A DNA stretch of 64,000 nt from Sipunculus nudus (lineage: Eukaryota; Annelida; Sipuncula; Golfingiida; Sipunculidae): positions 65,106,019 through 65,170,018 of the forward strand of contig CM049306.1 in the NCBI GenBank assembly GCA_026874595.1, read 5' to 3'. Made by a program: the position numbers and the translations under genes. Of this stretch, positions 23,934 to 36,910 are shown in pieces. Below the pieces are notes generated by a model, which was not told where the DNA came from, did no database searches, and saw only the letters and a program-made list of their open reading frames with translations. Each line of letters begins with the position of its first letter. Position 1 is the first letter of the stretch.

Positions 23934-25868
23934 TCGCCAGACATAGTCTGGAGATACTATGGTTTAGGCACGGTCGCGCGGCCGCCGCCGCCACCGCCGC
24001 CGCCGCAGAGATTTCTTTTGGACACAATATCTCAAAAAATATTTCACGGATCTTTACCAAACTTGGTATATGTATAGATATGGGTGAGAGGACTACGCCT
24101 ATTTAAAATGAGGTCATGACCTCAACTAGGAGAGTGACCTTGACCTTGAATAGGTTCAATTTTGGGGAAAATCACACAAATTCTTAAATATCTCAAGAAA
24201 ACTTGCATGGATTGATCCCAAAATCAAGTTGATCGAAGATCATGGATAGGGTTGTCATGTTCCAGAAACTGGTGGCGCCACCTATTATTCTTTACTTGTT
24301 TTCATGCCGTTTAATATCCCCAAAATTGCTACTTGACAGTACTGTGAGCATTATAAGTCAAAAACTAATGGACAGATTTCTTTGATATTATGCAAATACA
24401 TAGATATGGGTTATGGGATGATGTTTATTTAAATTGGGGTCATGACCTTTCCTATGAGAGTGGCCTTGACCTTGAATATTGCCATATATGGTGAAAATCA
24501 CACAAAATCATTAATTTCTCAATAAGGGATGCACGCATTGGTCCAAAAATCAACTTGACCGAAGATCTTGGATAGTAATGTCATGTTCCAGAAACAGGTG
24601 GCGCCACCTGTTATTCTTTTACTTGTTTTCGTGCCGTTTAATACCCCATCATTGCCACTTAACAGTACATTTATAACCTGTGAGCATTATAAGTCAAAAA
24701 CTAATGGACAGATTTCTTTCATATTATGCATATACATAGACATGGGTTATGGGATGATGTATATATAAATTGGGGTCATGACCTTTCCTATGAGAGTGGC
24801 CTTGACCTTGAATATTGCCATATATGGTGAAAATTACACAAAATCATTAATATCTCAATAAGGGATGCTTGCATTGGTCCAAAAATCAACATGTTCGAAG
24901 ATCTTGGAAATTATTGTCATGTACCGGAAACAGGTGGCGCCACCTGTTATTCTTTTACTTGTTTTGTGCCGTTTAATACCCCATCATTGCCATTTATCAG
25001 TACTGTGAGCATTATAAGTCAAAAACTAATGGACAAATTTCTTTCATATTATGCATATACATGGATATGGGTTATAGGATAATGTTTATTTGAATAGGGG
25101 TCATGACCTTTCCAATGAGTGGCCTTGACCTTGAATATTGCCATATATGGTGAAAATCACACAAAATCATTAATTTCTCAATAAGGGATGGATTGATTGG
25201 TCCAAAAATCAACTTGAACGAAGATCTTGGATAGTGTTGTCATGTACGGGAAACAGGTGGTGCCACCTGTTATTCTTTTACTTGTTTTCGTGCCGTTTAA
25301 TACCCCATCATTGCCACTTAACAGTACATTTATAACCTGTGAGCATTATAAGTCAAAAACTAATGGACAGATTTCTTTCATATTATGCATATACATGGGT
25401 TATGGGATAATGTATATATAAATTGGGGTCATGACCTTTCCTATTAGAGTGGCCTTGACCTTGAATATTGCCATATATGGTGAAAATTACACAAAATCAT
25501 TAATATCTCAATAAGGGTTGCATGCATTGGTCCAAAAATCAACATGTTCCAAGATCTTGGAAACTATTGTCATGTACCGGAAACAGGTGGCGCCACCTGT
25601 TATTCTTTTACTTGTTTTGTGCCGTTTAATACCCCATCATTGCCATATATCAGTACTGTGAGCATTATAAGTCAAAAACTAATGGACAGATTTCTTGCAT
25701 ATACATAGACATGGGTTAGGGGATGATGTATATTGAAATTTGGATCATGACCTTTTCTATGAGAATGACCTTTTCTATGAGTGTGGTCTGATATTAATTG
25801 TTGCTGAAGATGGGGGGCCTTAATTGTCTGGCGATACTATGGCACCTGCGGTGCCAAGAAATATCTAG
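23934..25868 (+). mobile_element. Non-autonomous Helitron, complete, 1935 bp
   Basis: It begins TCGCCAGACATAGTCTGG, with TC after an A and an immediate CCAGAC/GTCTGG inverted repeat. It ends with a hairpin GGCACC-TGC-GGTGCC (25841-25855), nine bases, then CTAG (25865-25868) before T. The flanks fit the host element: GATTTAATT on the left and ACAGCATG on the right are nearly adjacent in the paralogous sequence near 6957-6976. A (GCC)n tract sits at about 23979-24006. The interior is a tandem array of about 330-bp units. No Rep/helicase frame is present, so it depends on another element. Both ends share GTCTGG followed by GATACTATGG as a direct subterminal repeat. Confidence 0.85.
24100..25800 (+). 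repeat. About 330-bp tandem repeat with A-B-A-B order
   Basis: The palindrome GGTGGCGCCACC marks each unit at 24271, 24597, 24933, 25256 (GGTGGTGCCACC) and 25586. Units alternate between two subtypes, so the higher-order period is about 655 bp (659 and 653). Each unit carries GTGGCCTTGACCTTGAATATT. Short in-frame stretches (FVPFNTPSLPLNSTF) recur per unit but contain no domain. Confidence 0.9.
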
Positions 25869-27126
25869 TTTATACAGCATGTAAACATAAATATTTAGTT
25901 TGTCTAAATCTGAAATTTGGAAATAAAAGCTTGAAAATTAAGCTAGTTATTGATTTTTTTTCTGTAGTCACTTGCTTTGATTACAGATGCAGGGTCCCAC
26001 TCCAGGTCACTGGAAGTCAGCTATGCCAGGGTTTCTGATTTGTTACAGTCACTGGGGGAGATCCCCTGCTGTGACAGGTATACAGTTATTCTCATATTAC
26101 CACCCCAATCCCCCCCCCCCCACAAACCCAACCCACCAAGTGTTATGCAGTAATTGTTATTGTTTTCACTGTATCTCCTTAATTGTAATGCTGTTTCCAC
26201 TCCGATATGCAAAAACTTTCCTTGAAAAAATAATTCAAGGTGTAATCCAGAAGATGCAATGTTGCGTAATGTAGCATTTTTAAAGAAATCAATTTTCTTT
26301 TAAATAATTTTAACAAATATAAAGGAACCCATCAGTATGCTTAAATTATTATAAAATATGAAGCACATTATGGATAAATAAAGACACAATTAAAAATTGT
26401 GAAATCTAAATCAAGTATTATTTTTAGATATTTATTGTTTTGCAGATTTAAAAGATATATTTTTGTGGTAAAAAATAAATAAACATTTGTATGAATGATG
26501 TGGTGTTATCTGACAAGATTGAGATTTATGATGATGCAATTGAGAATTATGAATCAACTTTTATATTCAGATATATATGTTAAATTGGAAATGTATAGAA
26601 ATATAAACTTAAATTAGAAAATAATTGATGTGATAAAAAATCAGGATTTAATACAAACATTTCTTCATTATTTTCCTGCCTCAGCAGAATTTGAGATCAG
26701 GCTTTGTTTGCCCTGTTTTATGTTGTTAATTAGCTATATTTCAACTGTATACATTTCATAAATAAAATACATATATATTCAATAATATATATTATACAAA
26801 AAAAATAGATTCAATTGAACAAATGTGTAAACTACTGAAATGTCAACAGTTAATCGAAAAACCAACTAATGATCATGGTAATAGTACAGATCATTTGTTC
26901 ACAAACTGCTCACATGCTTTAGTTTCAACATTAGGAAACACATGGTCAGGTCACAAAATATTTTTTGCAACAATTTCTTGCTCATCAATACAAACCAATC
27001 ATATAAACCAACCATGGCCTTTATTACCTCTTCCTCTTACACTTTATCTCCATTAGATATTATTTGAGATTTTCACCTTCAAGGTTAACGTCAGCTGAGC
27101 ACAGTGACCCATAGGTCCCTTGTTTA

Positions 27127-28200
27127 TCGTTTGACGAGATATGGTGCGAGATTTGGCCAGTCTTGCAGGTTTGTCATGTCAAGCCGTCCAAATGTTATGA
27201 AATGCCAAAAACTAGACCTGTGTAGCCGTAAAAGTCACCTAGTTATAAGCATTTCCATGATATTTCGTTTTTTTCTCGCTTGACGAGATATGGTGCAAGA
27301 TTTGGCCTGATTTCTTTTCTGGCGTATCAAGCTGGTCATATATTATGAAATGCCGAAACCTAGACCTGTGTAGCTGTAAAAGTCGCCTAGTTATTGGCAT
27401 TTCTGTGAAATCTTATTTTTTATCGTTTGACGAGATATGGTGCGAGATTTGACCAGTCTTGCAGGTTTGTCATGTCAAGCCATCCAAATGTTATGAAATG
27501 CCAAAAACAAGACCTGTCAAGCCGTAAAAGTCGCCGACTTATATGCATTTCTGTGAAATCTCGTTTTTCCACATTTGACCAGATATAGTGCGAGATTTGG
27601 CCAGTCTCGCAGTTTTACTATGTCAAGTTGGCCGATTGTTACCAAATGTCGAAAACTAGACCTGAGTAGCTGTAAAAGTCGCCTAGTTATTGGCATTTCT
27701 GTGAAATCTCGTTTTTTATCGTTTGACGAGATATGGTGCGAGATTTGGCCAGTCTTCAGGTTTGTCATGTCAAGCCATCCAAATGTTACGAAATGCCAAA
27801 AACTAGACCTGACTAGCCGTAAAAGTCGCTGACATGTATGCATTACTGTGAAATCTCGTTTTTTCACATTTGACCAGATATAGTGCGAGATTTGGCCAGT
27901 CTTGCAGTTTTACTATGTCAAGTTGGACAAATGTTACCAAATGCCGAAAACTAGACCTGAGTAGCTGTAAAAGTCGCCTAGTTATAAGCATTTCCATGAT
28001 ATTTCTTTTTTTCTCGCTTGACGAGATATGGTGCAAGTTTTGGCCTGATTTCTTTTCTGGCGTATCAAGCTGGTCATATATTATGAAATGCCGAAAACTA
28101 GACCTGTCTAGCTGTAAAAGTCGCCGAATTATAAGCATTTCCTTGAAATCTCGTTTTTTTCTCGTTTGACGATAAACCGAGCGAAATTTGACGAGACTTG
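27127..28200 (+). repeat. 147-149 bp tandem array, 8 copies
   Basis: TTGACGAG/TTGACCAG starts at 27131, 27280, 27427, 27575, 27723, 27870, 28018 and 28166, giving spacings of 147-149. Units carry GATATGGTGCGAGATTTGGCC, TGTCATGTCAAGC, GAAATGCC and TAAAAGTCGCC. Subtypes with CGTTTGACGAG and ACATTTGACCAG alternate in part. Confidence 0.9.
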
Positions 28201-30545
28201 CAATTGAATGACTTAGAACCAAGTGGAAGCAGCCTTATGCAAAAAACTAGACCCTTGAAACATAAATATTAACTGAGATAGAAGCCAAAAACTGCATATT
28301 TTCAGATCGTCAAGTTTAACCCAAAAATTTGGTAACCATGGTAACGGCAGCACAAAGCTACATGTGCGGAGGAATAAGCCAATGTTCCTAGTTTAAGATA
28401 CGACAATGAAAATTGTGCCATGTTTAAAATTATTTTAGATATTGCAGAAAAATGATATGTTACAGTGTTTCAGGTACCACGCCCCCTGGTGGCTATTTAA
28501 AAAAAAATGAAAAATTGATTTCGAGATATTTATAAATAAAACAAAATATATCAATTTCAAAGCCATTGTTAAAAAATGCAACCTGTAGGTCATATTTAAT
28601 GAAATCTCGAAGACTCTCGTTTGACGAGAAATGGTGCGAGATTTGGCGAGACTTTCAGTTTTATCATGTCAAGCTTCCTATAAGCTACATAATGAACAAA
28701 ACCAGATGTCTGTAGCTTAAAAATTGACAAAGCTAGAAAATGTAGCATGACTATTTTCAAATCATCAAGTTTTAACCCAAAAATGCATAACCATGGTAAC
28801 GGCAGATTTGAGTCATCCCATCATATTAAAGGCCATGGAATGACGAATAAAACAAGCTATGGTTTAAGTGGCTACGACCATTTGTTACAAAGTTATGGAG
28901 CAAAAACTGTATTGCATACTTTCAATGACCTTGACCTTCACCATGATGCTTTGTTGACCAAAAACAATAGGGTTGTCTTTGGGTTGTCAATCATCCCTGT
29001 AAGTTTCAAGTCGATTGCTATAAAATTGTGGCCAGGAGAGTGGAGACAAACAGACAAAAAAACAGACAGACAGACAGACAAATAGACATACGCAACTGAC
29101 GAATATGCTCCGGAAATCGAAGATTTCCGGCAAGCAATAAAGTTTGGACTGTGCCTCCAACATGTATGATCACAGATAGGGCCCAAAAAGGCCGTCAGGG
29201 ACCGCTGCACACGCCGGCCGCCCACCGTAAGGACCCTGCCGCCACTTGCGGCGACGGCACGTGACTTCGTGGTTTGGTGAAAAACGGTGCGAGATTTGAC
29301 GAGACTTACAATGTGACCCCTGAATGTGACTGCGAGTGATAGACGCTAACCACCGCTGAAAACCATGTGTCTGTAGCGTAAAAAATGACAGAATTATAGG
29401 CATTTCTTTGAATGGTCCCGTGTTCTTGTTTCACGAGAAACGGTGCGAGATCTGACGAGACTTGCTATTGAATGACTTAGATCTAAAGGAATGCTATCTA
29501 ACGCCCAAAACCAGACCTTTCTATGGCAAATATCAACAGAGATAGAAGCAGGTGAACTTCGTATTTTCAAGTTTTACCCCAAATTTGGTAATAATGGTAA
29601 CGGCAGCACAAGGATGTATGTGCACAGGAATAAGCCAATGATCCTAGTTTTAGATGAGAGAATAAAAATTGTGACATGTGTAATATTTTTTTAGATATTG
29701 CAGAAAAATGATATGTTACAGTGTTTCATGTACCACGCCACCTGGTAGCTATTTCCAAAAAATGAAACATTGATTTCGAGATATTTATAAATGACACAAA
29801 ATATATCAATTTCAAAGCCACTGTTAAAAAAATGCGACCTGTAGGTCATATTTTATGAAATCTCGGAAACTCTCGTTTGGCGAGAAATGGTGCGAGATTT
29901 TACGAGACTTTCACTTATATGATAAAAAGCTTATTTAGTACTATCTGGTGCAAAAAACTAGAATTCTCTAGCTATAAAAATGACAAAGTTAGAAAAAATA
30001 GTACATTTATTTTCGATTTTTATCAATTTTACCCGAAAATACGTAACCATGGTGACAACAAACTTGAGTCAGCTACACCTTAGATGAAAGGCCTTGGAAT
30101 GACAATTAAAATGAGCGACAGTTGAAGTAGATACGCTTTATAGAAAAAAAGATATGAAGAAAAAACCGTTTTGAGAACTTTTGATGTCCTTGACCTTGAC
30201 CTTTGACCGATCATGGCCAAAAACAATAGGCTCAGAGGAAAACCGATTTTACACTTAATGTAAAAGTCTCAGAGCGATTGCTTTAAAATTGTGGCCTGTA
30301 GCGCTCGGACATACAGACAGACAAACAAACAAACTAGATGACCTGAGGTCACGCGCTTGCCGGAAATGATGTAAAGTTAGTCAGATGAACGAGCAGTGTC
30401 AAAGTGAAAGAAAATAATCCATAGTTTGTGAAGAAAGAACCAATATTAACAAAGTTCTAAAGAAAATAAGATTTTGATATATTTTGATTACCTTGACCTT
30501 GACCTTTGACTTATTTGAATAATAAACATACGACTTCCAGATATC
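28201..30545 (+). repeat. Composite modules between arrays
   Basis: X-boxes are at 28332-28345 and 30043-30056, with a variant at about 28787. CTCF-like blocks are at about 28478 and a weaker one at about 29732. Nuclear-receptor-type clusters are at about 28926 and 30190, one hairpin cassette at 29106-29134, and CTAGATGACCTGAGGTCACG at about 30333. The segment from 28320 to 28700 closely follows 19850-20260. Confidence 0.75.
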
Positions 30546-31600
30546 ATCACAATATATGACAAGTGTAATTTATAAAACGATTCCTGCAAAACTGTGGCCA
30601 GTAGAATGCTACATTTGAGACGCAAGAACCAGGAAGCAGGCGAAATTGAAGAAAACTGACAAACAGACAAACATACTGACAAACTGACCCAAGATTGAGA
30701 CAAGTTGACTTAATCATGTGATGGAGAAACCTCAGAGAAAGAGATAAGAAGCTATAGTTTATGTAAATGAGGTTTATACTTTTGGAGATATGGGCAAAAA
30801 ATGATATGTTGTGGAAGTTTGAGTGCACCGCCCCCTAGCGGCCATATCTGGAAAATGAAAAATTCGTTTCGAGATATTAGTGTAAGACATAAGATGTAAT
30901 AGTTTTAAAAGGATTCTTTCAAAAATGTGGCCTGTAGAATGCTACATGTGAGATGCAAGAACCGGCAAGCAGGCGAATTTGAGGACAACTGAGAAACAGA
31001 CCGACACACAGACAAAGTGACTTAAGATTAAGACCAAATGAATACATCAGGTTTTTGGAAAGACCCAGAGGAAGAAAATAAGCTATAGTTTATGTAAATG
31101 AGGTTTATAGTTTTGGAGATATGGCCAAAAAATGATATGTTGTGCAAGTTTGAGTGCACCGCCCCCTAGCGGCCAATTCTGGAAAATGAAAAATCTGTTT
31201 CGAGATATTAGTGTAAGACATAAGATGTAATAGTTTTAAAAGGATTCTTTCAAAACTGTGGATTGTAGAATGCTATATGTGAGACGCAAGAACCGGTAAG
31301 CAGGCGAATTTGAACACAACTGAGAAACAGACGGACACACTGACAAAGTGACTCAAGATTGGGAAGAAATGACTCCACCAGGACTTTGAAAAGACTCACA
31401 AGAAGAAAATAAGCTATAGTTTATGTAATTGAGGCTTACAGTTTTGGAGATATGACCAAAACATGACATGTTGGGGAGGTTTGCATACAGCGCCACCTAG
31501 CGGCCGCATTCAAAAAATGGAAAAACAATTTCGAGATAATAGTGTAGGACTTACGATATGTCAGTTTCCAAAAGATTCCTGCAAAACTGTGACCTCCAGG
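30546..31600 (+). repeat. About 330-bp tandem array B
   Basis: CCGCCCCCTAGCGG-type blocks are at about 30826, 31157 and 31488. The units are the same as in array A, with TTTTGGAGATATGGCC, TTTCGAGATATTAG, GTAGAATGCTATATGTGAG and ACAGACGGACACAC. Confidence 0.85.
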
Positions 31601-32290
31601 GCAAGATTACTGAAATCTCGAAATATCTCGTTTGACGAGATTTTATAGGAGATATCGCGAAACTTTTAATTAAATCTTGCAGTACTTGTTAAATGCTACC
31701 TGATGCAAAAAACTAGACCTCTCTAGCTTTAAAACTGACAAAGTTAGAAAAATAAGACCCCTTATTTCAGAATATCATGACTTTTCCCCCCAAATGCGTA
31801 ACCATGGTTACGGCAAATTTGAAAGAGCTACACACCAGAAGAAAGGCCTGGGAATGACGTTTAAAATGAGCTATGTTTGAAGAAGATACCCCTAATAGTA
31901 ACAAAGATATGAAGAAAAATCCGTTTTGTATACTTTTGATGGCCTTGACCTTGTCCTTTGACCTATATTGTCCAAAAACAATAGGCTTCTTGCATTTTTG
32001 ATTATCTATAAAGTGTGTAAGTTTGAAAGTGATTGGTGCAAAATTGAGACCTGTAGAGAGATGACAGACAAACAGACTAGATGACCTGAGGTCACGCGCT
32101 TGCCGGAAATGATGTAAAGTTAGTCAAATGAACGAGCAGTATAAAAGTGAAAGAAAATAATCCATAGTTTGTGAAGAAAGAACCAATATTAACAAAGTTC
32201 TAAAGAAAATAAGATTTTGATATATTTTGATCACCTTGTCCTTGACCTTTGACTTATTTGAATAATAAACATAGGACTTCCAGATATCAT
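31601..32290 (+). repeat. Composite module between arrays B and C
   Basis: It contains CTCGTTTGACGAG (about 31628), an X-box at 31798-31811, a GGCCTTGACCTTGTCC cluster at about 31940, and CTAGATGACCTGAGGTCACG at about 32079. The stretch after about 32100 repeats 30355-30540 almost base for base. Confidence 0.75.
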
Positions 32291-33330
32291 CATGATATAT
32301 GACAAGTGTAATTTACAAAACGATTCCTTCAAAACTGTCCAGTAGAATGCTACATGTGAGACGCAAGCACCTGGAAGCAGGCGAAATTGAGGACAACTGA
32401 CAAACAGACAAACATACTGACAAACTGACCCAAGATTGAGACCAGTTGACTTAATCATGTGATGGAGAAACCTCAGAGGAAGATAATAAGCTATAGTTTA
32501 TGTAAATCAGGTTTATACTTTTGGAGATATGGCCAAAAAATGATATGTTGTGCAAGTTTGAGTGCACCGCCCCCTAGCGGCCTTATCTGGAAAATGAAAA
32601 ATTCGTTTCGAGATTTTAGTGTAAGACATAAGATGTAATAGTTTTAAAAGGATTCTTTCAAAACTGTGGCCTGTAGAATGCTATATGTGAGACGCAAGAA
32701 CCGGCAAGTAGGCGAATTTGGGGACAACTGAGAAACAGACGGACACACAGACAACGTGACTCAAGATTGAGACCAAATGAATACACCAGGTTTTTGGAAA
32801 GACCCAGAGAAAAAAAATAAGCTATAGTTTATGTAAATGATGTTTATAGTTTTGGAGATATGGCCAAAAAATGATATGTTGTGCAAGTTTGAGTGCACCG
32901 CCCCCTAGCGGCCAATTCTGGAAAATGCAAAATCGGTTTCGAGATATTAGTGTGAGACATAAGATGTAATAGTTTTAAAAAGATTCTTTCAAAACTGTGT
33001 CCTGTAGAATGCTATATGTGAGACGAAAGAACCGGCAAGCAAGCGGATTTGAGGACAACTGAGAAACAGACGGACACACAGACAAAGTGACACAAGATTG
33101 AGACCAGATGACTAAACGAGTTCATGAAGAAGACTTAGAGGAAAAAAATAAACTACAGTTTTTGTAATTGAGGCTTATAATTTTGGAGATATTGCCAAAA
33201 CATGATATGTTGGAGAGGTTTGCACCCACCGCCCCCTAGCGGCCGAATTAAAAAAATGAAAAATTGATTTCGAGATAATAGTGTAGGACTTAAGATATCT
33301 CAGTTTCAAAAAGATTCCTGCAAAACTGTG
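32291..33330 (+). repeat. About 330-bp tandem array C
   Basis: CCGCCCCCTAGCGG blocks are at about 32565, 32896 and 33229. The array is very similar to array B, including its left neighbour, which suggests that about 1.7 kb (30360-32080 with 32100-33810) was duplicated as a unit. Confidence 0.85.
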
Positions 33331-34395
33331 GCCTCCAGGGCAAGATTACTGAAATCTCGAAATATCTGGTTTGACGAGATATTATACGAGATATTGCGAG
33401 ACTGTTAATAGAATCTGGTAGTACTAGGTGAATGGTACCTGAAGCAAAAAACTAGACCTCTGTAGCTTTAAAACTGACAAATTTAGAAAAATATCAGCAC
33501 TTTTCCCGAAAAATGCGTTACCATGGTTACCGCAAATTGAGTCAGCTACACACCAGAAAACAGGCCTTGGAATGACGATTAAAATGAGCTACTGTTGAAG
33601 TAGATACGACCAATATTAACACAGATATGAACAAAAAACCGTTTTGTATACTTTTGATGACCTTGACCTTGACATTTGACCTATAATGCCCAAAAACAAT
33701 AGGCCTCCAGGACTTTTGCTTGTCTACCAGCTGTATAAGTTTGAAAGCAATTGCTGGAAAATTGTGGCCTGTAGAGAGTACACAGACAGACAAACAAACA
33801 AACTAGACGACCAGAGGTCGAACACTTGCCGGAAATGGCCGGTAATAAGACAGCGAAACAGACAGACAGTTACTAGGCAGACAGACAGGGAACGTATAAC
33901 ACTGTCTATAGTTTTGGAGATATGGCACAATGATGATTGCTGCAGCGCCATCTGGCGGCTATTTCTAAAAGGGCAAAAAATGTTTCGAGACATTTTATTT
34001 TTTTATTATATATATTTGATGTATAATTAAAATTTAACCCCCGCAGAATACGACAGAGTCCCCACGAGGTTAAAGGCATTAAATCTAGTTCCGGAAATGG
34101 CTGGAAATAAGACAGCAAAACAGACGGACAGTTACTAGTCAGGCAGACAGGGAACGTTTGGATTTGATCAAATGAACAACCGCTTTCATGGTTAAAATGG
34201 AAGTACATTTTTATGTGATTTCGCTGATTTTCAATAGCCACAAATGAGTAGACAGACAGACGGAAAATAACTCCATGTGTAGGCAATGTACTCCTGTCAT
34301 GGAGAATGGAAAGCATGAATAAAATAAGCGTCAGTCAATTAGAATAAATCTTCATATTTTGAATTTCAGGAAAAAGAAGAATTTAATTGTAACCT
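33331..34395 (+). repeat. Composite module with X-box, receptor-type cluster and CTAG hairpin
   Basis: An X-box lies at 33517-33530 and GACCTTGACCTTGACATTTGACC (in two parts) at about 33659. CTAGACGACCAGAGGTCG is at about 33802 and a GCGCCATCTGGCGGC block at about 33945. Frames here are open by chance around ACAG tracts. Confidence 0.7.
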
Positions 34396-35225
34396 ATATT
34401 AGGCCCCCATGGTAACGGAAGAATATGACAGAGTCTTCACGAGGATAAACCCATTAAATCTAGTTTCAGATGCTGCAATCAATGTTGTGACACTATCTCT
34501 AGTTTTATAGATATGGCAAAAAAATGATTGCTGCAGTGCCATCTGGCGGCTATTATTAAAAGGACAAAAAGTAAGTTTCGAGATATTTTATTTTTTTTAA
34601 TAAATATTTGATGTATGATTAAATTTAAACTTCTGCTGAATATGACAATGTCCCCACGAGGAAAACGCATTAAATCTAGGTTCAGAAGCTGCAATCAATG
34701 TTGTGACACCGTCTATAGTTTTGGAGATATGGCACAATAATGATTACTGCAGCGCCATCTGAAAGGAAAAAAAATAGTTTCGAGATATTTTATTTTTAAT
34801 TATATATATTTTATGTATAATCAAACTTTAACCCCCGCGGAATACGACAGTCCCCACGAGGTTAAACGCTTTAAATCTAGTTTCAGAAGCTGCAATCAAT
34901 GTTGTGATACTGTCTATAGTTTTGGAGATATGGCACAATAATGATTGCTGCAGCGCCATCTGAAAGGGAAAAAAATAGTTTCGCGATATTTTAATTTTTA
35001 TTATATATATTTTATGTATAATTAAAATTTAACCCCCACAGAATACGACAGAGTCCCAACGAGGTTAAACGCATTAAATATAGTTTCAGAAGCTGCAATC
35101 AATGTTGTGACACTGTCTATAGTTTTGGAGATATGGCACAATAATGATTGCTGCAGCGCCATCTGGGGGCTATTTTCTAAAAAGAAAAAAATAAATTTCC
35201 AGATATTTTATTTTAATATATATAT
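34396..35225 (+). repeat. About 200-215 bp tandem array, 4 copies
   Basis: TAGTTTTGGAGATATGGCACAA-type starts lie near 34498, 34715, 34917 and 35118. Each is followed by GATTGCTGCAGCGCCATCTG (or a close variant), a TATATATTTTATG stretch, and ACGACAGAGTCCCCACGAGG. Spacing is about 200-215 bp. The last unit leads into duplicate 1. Confidence 0.8.
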
Positions 35226-36910
35226 TTGATGTATAATTAAAATTTTACTCCTGCCCCCAACTGCTTAACCAGGGATCAGCCCATATTTTGACACCCCCAA
35301 CTACAAAATCGGGGATCCGTCCCTGGTTTCAAAGATTTGCCAGTGGTTCCTGGCAACACAAGTGGCCGCACAAGGGGACACAATAAAAATCACAGGTGTG
35401 TTCCCTCCACATTTAGCGGCTTTTGTCCTCTATTCAATGCTGCTTTGTGAGGTTCATGGACGACCGCGCACGCCAACATGCAACTGTAATAGCCTTGCCG
35501 GCACTTACCGGTCAACCCTGAAGCCACTTGTGCTCACGGCAGTTGGATGTATTTTCATCATTTGATGAAAAACGAGGCAAGATTTGACGAGAATTGCAAT
35601 AAAATCACATGATGTGAATGAGAGTGTCAGACGCTGTCAAATGCTAAAAACTATATGTCTGTAGGGTATAAAATGACAGCATAATAGGCATTTGTATAAA
35701 TGGTCCACTGTTCTCGTTTGACGACAAATGGTGCGAGATATAACGAGATATTCATTTATATCACTTAACACTAATCAAATGATTGTTGAACAGTAGAAAA
35801 ATAAAATCTCTAGCATAAAATTGAAAGAGATAAAGACATTTGTTGAATATTTTGTTCAAAATATCGAATATTCTCGTTTGGCGGTAGATGATGCGAGATT
35901 TGGCGAGATTTGCAGTTTTATCATGTTAAGCTTCCGAAAGGCTACCAGAGGCTGAAACCGTATACTCTTTAACCTAAAACGTGATCGAGTTATCAGCATT
36001 TCTGCGAAATCTCGTAATTTCTCGTTTGACGGAAAAACAGATCGAGATTCTACGAGACTTCCAATTGACTGGATTGGAGCCAAAGGAATGCTACCTCATG
36101 CAGAAAACTAGACCCTTGAAGTATAAATATCAACAGAGATAGAAGCAAAAAACTAATTATTTTCAGATTGTCAAGTTTTACCCCAAAATTTGGTTACCAT
36201 GGTAACGGCAGCACAAAGCTACATGTACCCAGGAATAAGCCAATGATCCTAGTCTTAGATGCGACAAAAGAAATTGTTATATGCTTCATATTTTTTAAGA
36301 TGTTGTGCAAAAATGATAAGTTGTAGTGTTACCAGTACCACGCCCCCTGGTGGCTTTTTAAAAAAAATGAAAAAACAATTTCGAGATATTTATAAATAAC
36401 ACAAAATACATTAATTTCAAAGCCATTGTTAATAAAATGCAACCTGCAGGTCATATTTAATGAAATCTCGAAAACTCTCGTTTGACGAGAAATAGTGCGA
36501 GGTTTTGCGGGATTAACAATTCTATCATAAACAGCTCATGAAATACTACCTGATGCAGAAAACTAGAACTCTCTAGCTTTAAAAATGAAAAATTTAGAAA
36601 GAAAATATCGAATTCTATCATTTCTTCCCAAAAATACGTTACTATGGTAACGAATGATCAGAGATATTTGCTAGCATGTGGAAAGGTAACATGATGAGGA
36701 ATAAAATGAGCTAAAGATTAAGCCGCTACGATTATTTTTTACAAAGATATGAAGGAAAATCCGTTTTAAGGTTTTTCAGGGACCCTGACCTTGACCTTGA
36801 ACCGTTCAAGGCCAAAAACAATAGGCACCCAGGGTTTTCGATTTTACACTTTTTCTATAAGTTTCAGGGCGATTGCTTCAGAATTGTGGCCTGTAGAGCA
36901 CCGACAAACA
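35042..36910 (+). repeat. Segmental duplicate 1, copy b (partner 20960-22830)
   Basis: This is colinear with the partner at about 14,080 bp offset, with scattered substitutions. X-boxes are at 36193-36206 and a variant at about 36649. A CCCCCTGGTGGC block is at about 36341 and GACCCTGACCTTGACC at about 36780. It ends in the (ACAG)n tract at about 36905. Confidence 0.85.

Larger units (their letters stand above)
23298..27126 (+). mobile_element. TAGCTCAG-type element with a Helitron inside it
   Basis: The head TTTTAGCTCAGCTGACTATA is followed by (GTCC)n. The tail GTCAGCTGAGCACAGTGACCC, ATAGGTCCCTTGTTT, ends at about 27126. The first 600 bases follow 6317-6960 closely. The right part (25869-27060) follows 11280-11530 plus 13213-14400. 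The insertion at 23934-25868 splits it. There is no ORF with recognisable homology. Confidence 0.7.

Noticed and set aside
24568-25421. Repeated short frame (FVPFNTPSLPLNSTF) as a coding repeat
   Set aside because: It recurs only because the DNA unit recurs. Unit length is not a multiple of three and stops interrupt each unit.
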